From contig VBDX01000116.1 of NCBI GenBank assembly GCA_005881885.1, positions 1-51,569 of the forward strand: a DNA stretch of 51,569 bases, in the 5' to 3' direction. Below are positions 49,551-51,569 of the stretch, piece by piece; the first letter of the stretch is position 1; each line of letters starts with the position of its first letter. The translations under genes were made by a program, and so were the position numbers. The notes under the pieces are model-generated. The model was not told the origin of the DNA and did no database searches. It worked only from the letters and a program-made list of their open reading frames with translations. Origin of the DNA: Chloroflexota bacterium. Its GTDB lineage: Bacteria > Chloroflexota > Limnocylindria > P2-11E.

Positions 49551-51332
49551 TCAGTTCTTGGGTGCGAGGCTCGCGAAGTCGTCGGACGCCCAGCCGACCT
49601 TGCCACCGGCGATGGTCAGGACGGACACAATCGAACGGATGTCGTCGACGGAGACATTCCAGTAGTCCTTGCTCAGCACCGCGAGATCCGCATATCGGCC
49701 GACCTCGAGCGTTCCGACCCTGTTCTCCATGTGCATGAACCACCCGCAGTTGGAGGTCGCGGACCGAAGGGCCTGCTCGCGCGTGAGCCTCTGCTCCGCC
49801 GGAACTCCTGGGACGGCAGGATCCGGGGAATGACCGCTGATCGTGTACCAGAGATTCCACATTGGCGGGTAGGGCGCCACGTTCAGCGCGTCGGTGCCAA
49901 GGCACATCCGTACGCCGCTCTCGTACGCGCGCTTGTACGGCGGCGTCTGGGCGGCCTGCTGGCCCTGGCCGCCGCTGTCCGTGAGGACCACGCCCGCGTT
50001 CAGCGCCTTGAGGCGGCTGAGGATCTCCGCGGTCGGATATTGGGGGCCGCCGCCCGGGTGAAGCATCCGCCAGCCGAGGTCCTTGATCGATGACTTCGCG
50101 TCCGCGCGCTCCCAGGCCGACGTGACTTGCTCCTGCTGGGGCGGCGTTGTGGCGTGGTGCTCGAGGTTCCAGCGCTGTACCGCGAGGTAGTCGACGGCGT
50201 TCTGGTAGTCAGGCATCGGGTAGAGGCCGTTGGGCATATTGGTCGTGAGCTCCTCGCCCATGCCCCCGATGAGCAGCCAATCGTCGCCGACGAGGCTGAT
50301 CGCGTTGTACGTGCTCCGCTTGACGCAGTCGAACGCGGGATCCGGGGTGAAGCACGAGAAGTGCAGCACGATGCGCGTGGTCATCTCGCCGGTTCGGTGC
50401 AGCTGATTGATCGCCTGATAGCCGTGGTCGCCGACAAGCAGCTCGAGCGACCTGCCCTGCGGGTCGAACTGATCGTTGCCGGCGGGATCGTCCCAGGACG
50501 TCAAGCCAACACGGTTGGCCTCCCGCATGAAGGCGCGCATGCACTCGACTTGCTGATCGATCGAGAGCGCGCGAAGCTGGGCGCCCATGGCCTGTCGTGC
50601 GGCGGCCGCGGCGGTGCCGCTGAGCTGACCGGTGGGTTGCCCTGTCGGGTCTTTCGCCACCCCAGGATCAGTCGTGCTCGCGGTGAAGCCGAGCGCGTTC
50701 AAGGCGCGGCTGTTGACCTGGATCCCCGAGAAGCCGGTCGCCTGGACCATTACCGGGTTGTCGGGAAGGACCTTGTCGAGCTCGGCCTTCGTGAGCATGC
50801 CAGGCTGATCGAGCTGGTTCGGGTTCCAGCCCGACCACGTGTAGAGCCAGGATCCCGTCGGAAGGCCCTTTGCCTTCTGCGTGTACGTCGAGAGCGCCTG
50901 CTCCCGGGTGAAGACCTGATCGAGACGCACGTCACGGAGGAAGCAGTCGCTGCTGTTGCGGACGCCGTGCAGCGTGCCGTCGATCAAGCCTGGGATGACC
51001 ACCCGACCACCGAGGTCGATGAGCTGCGCCCCGGAGCCGGCGGCGTTCTTCACCTGGTCCGTCGTGCCGACCGCCAGGACCTTGCCGTCCCGTATCGCGA
51101 TCGCCTGGACGACGTTGTTGCCTGCGTCGAGCACGGAGATCTTGCCGTTGTAGAGGACGGCGGTGTGTCCTTCAACGCCGACGCTGGCGAGGCCGCCGAT
51201 TCCGAACGTCGCGGTCGGCGTCGTGCCGGCCGGCGTGGTCTGCTGCCCGGTGCACGCGACCGCGATGAGAAACACGGCGACAGCACGAGCGGATAGATGA
51301 TCGAGGCGCGAACGCGCCAGGCTTCTGATCAT
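49551..51332 (-). CDS. YtcJ-like amidohydrolase, predicted lipoprotein
   Basis: A 593-residue exported amidohydrolase. A signal peptide ends in a lipobox-like AVAC (near residue 27), followed by a Thr/Pro linker. The YtcJ/Amidohydro_3-type core is recognisable: DAGNNVVQAIAIRDGKVLAVG, LIDLGGRVVIPGLIDGTLHG, GFSGIQVNSRALNALGF, CLGTDALNVAPYPP and NRVGTLEVGRYADLAVLSKDY. The first metal motif reads DGTLHG with one His where DxHxH is usual. It may hydrolyse an extracellular amide or ester before import by the downstream transporter. It has an AAGGAAGGGG ribosome site and a TATAAT promoter. First gene of the operon. Confidence 0.85.
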   Translation of the reverse strand: MIRSLARSRLDHLSARAVAVFLIAVACTGQQTTPAGTTPTATFGIGGLASVGVEGHTAVLYNGKISVLDAGNNVVQAIAIRDGKVLAVGTTDQVKNAAGSGAQLIDLGGRVVIPGLIDGTLHGVRNSSDCFLRDVRLDQVFTREQALSTYTQKAKGLPTGSWLYTWSGWNPNQLDQPGMLTKAELDKVLPDNPVMVQATGFSGIQVNSRALNALGFTASTTDPGVAKDPTGQPTGQLSGTAAAAARQAMGAQLRALSIDQQVECMRAFMREANRVGLTSWDDPAGNDQFDPQGRSLELLVGDHGYQAINQLHRTGEMTTRIVLHFSCFTPDPAFDCVKRSTYNAISLVGDDWLLIGGMGEELTTNMPNGLYPMPDYQNAVDYLAVQRWNLEHHATTPPQQEQVTSAWERADAKSSIKDLGWRMLHPGGGPQYPTAEILSRLKALNAGVVLTDSGGQGQQAAQTPPYKRAYESGVRMCLGTDALNVAPYPPMWNLWYTISGHSPDPAVPGVPAEQRLTREQALRSATSNCGWFMHMENRVGTLEVGRYADLAVLSKDYWNVSVDDIRSIVSVLTIAGGKVGWASDDFASLAPKN

Positions 51333-51382
51333 GGTGGTCCCCTTCCTTGTCCTTGCGTCCTCCCCGGCGGGAGTCGGGCCGG

Positions 51383-51400
51383 ATTATAGGCAATCGATTG
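51383..51400 (-). promoter_or_regulatory. Operon promoter (TATAAT) with candidate LacI-type operator
   Basis: Minus-strand TATAAT at 51388-51383 is a consensus -10 about 50 bp upstream of the amidohydrolase ATG. Two bp away is the perfect palindrome CAATCGATTG (51391-51400), which contains AATCGATT, matching the LacI-family operator core AAnCGnTT. It would sit between -10 and -35 of the operon. It also overlaps a TTGTTT -35-like box (51398-51403) of the divergent gene, so both directions could be repressed. Confidence 0.55.
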
Positions 51401-51421
51401 TTTTGGGCTGACCGCGCGGAA

Positions 51422-51427
51422 TAGGCT
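51422..51427 (+). promoter_or_regulatory. TAGGCT -10 box, divergent lipoprotein gene
   Basis: TAGGCT lies 7 nt before GTG 51435 and 18 bp after TTGTTT (51398-51403). Same hexamer as at 21883 and 23100. Predicts a leaderless mRNA. Confidence 0.45.
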
Positions 51428-51434
51428 CTTGGCG

Positions 51435-51569
51435 GTGCTCGGACGCCCAGCGCTCCTGCTCCTGGCGCTCGGATTCGCGAGCGCCTGCCTGGGCCCGGTC
51501 GCCCCGTCAACGCCTCCGTCCAGCGCGGCGTCGCCGGCCGCGGCGCCGGCCTCCGCCGGGAGCGGCCAG
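51435..51569 (+). CDS. Predicted lipoprotein, truncated by the window edge
   Basis: Forty-five codons are visible and the frame runs off the right edge. A hydrophobic signal (LGRPALLLLALGFASACLG) ends in the lipobox ASAC, then comes a Pro/Ser/Ala-rich linker (VAPSTPPSSAASPAAAPAS). This is the N-terminus of a surface lipoprotein, possibly another substrate-binding protein or adhesin; the domain is out of view. GTG 51435 or in-frame TTG 51429 could be the start. It is divergent from the catabolic operon and shares its regulatory region. Confidence 0.65.
   Translation, partial: MLGRPALLLLALGFASACLGPVAPSTPPSSAASPAAAPASAGSGQ

Noticed and set aside
1-51569. CRISPR array, insertion sequence, transposase, phage or integrase genes
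   Set aside because: No regularly spaced direct repeats and no recombinase or transposase motif in any frame; the window looks chromosomal.

Overview
High-GC bacterial chromosome fragment, most consistent with a soil or groundwater Chloroflexota-type organism (Limnocylindria/Ellin6529-like) or a neighbouring monoderm phylum. The basis is a Tad pilus operon without an outer-membrane secretin gene, Calx-beta/SdrD-type surface proteins, an AOR-family tungsten oxidoreductase, and short or absent leaders (a TANNNT -10 box 6-7 nt before the start codon). The phylum is inferred; no rRNA or tRNA gene was recognised.

Region 1 (1-18369) is a surface island. It holds a secreted subtilase with a Calx-beta tail (left edge, minus), a lone Flp pilin, a second subtilase (plus), a 1199-residue repeat protein (minus), two paralogous LuxR-type regulators, and a compact plus-strand Tad operon: tadE, tadE-like, tadG-like, cpaB, cpaE/tadZ, cpaF/tadA, tadB and a tadC gene fused to a von Willebrand A domain. 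No prepilin peptidase is in the window. Together these would build and process a cell-surface pilus and adhesin layer.

Region 2 (18383-38052) holds mostly metabolic and housekeeping genes in short units: CPBP protease, PLP enzyme, a broken gamma-glutamyltransferase, GT87-like membrane glycosyltransferase, MBL hydrolase, NUDIX hydrolase, enoyl-ACP reductase, GNAT, AOR, adenosine deaminase-like enzyme, divergent glycolate-oxidase-type glcF/glcD, several hypotheticals, class II aldolase, N-acyl-D-amino-acid deacylase-like amidohydrolase, and a PadR/HAAS pair. Two divergent pairs appear to share one symmetric -10 heptamer.

Region 3 (38060-51332, all minus) reads as one 12-gene catabolic operon: lipoprotein amidohydrolase, LacI regulator, NMT1/SsuA-type ABC transporter (ATPase, permease, binding protein), a cyclase-dehydrogenase fusion, nitroreductase, zinc dehydrogenase, an acetoin-dehydrogenase-like E1alpha/E1beta/E2 set and an alpha/beta hydrolase. 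Most genes are joined by 1-11 nt overlaps. A perfect palindrome matching the LacI-family AAnCGnTT consensus lies beside the operon's TATAAT box. A divergent lipoprotein gene begins at the right edge.

Several short GC-rich palindromic repeats lie inside or between genes, including a nested palindrome in the E2 linker. A few genes (E2, glcF, GNAT, GT87) have no ATG/GTG/TTG start where the family N-terminus should be.
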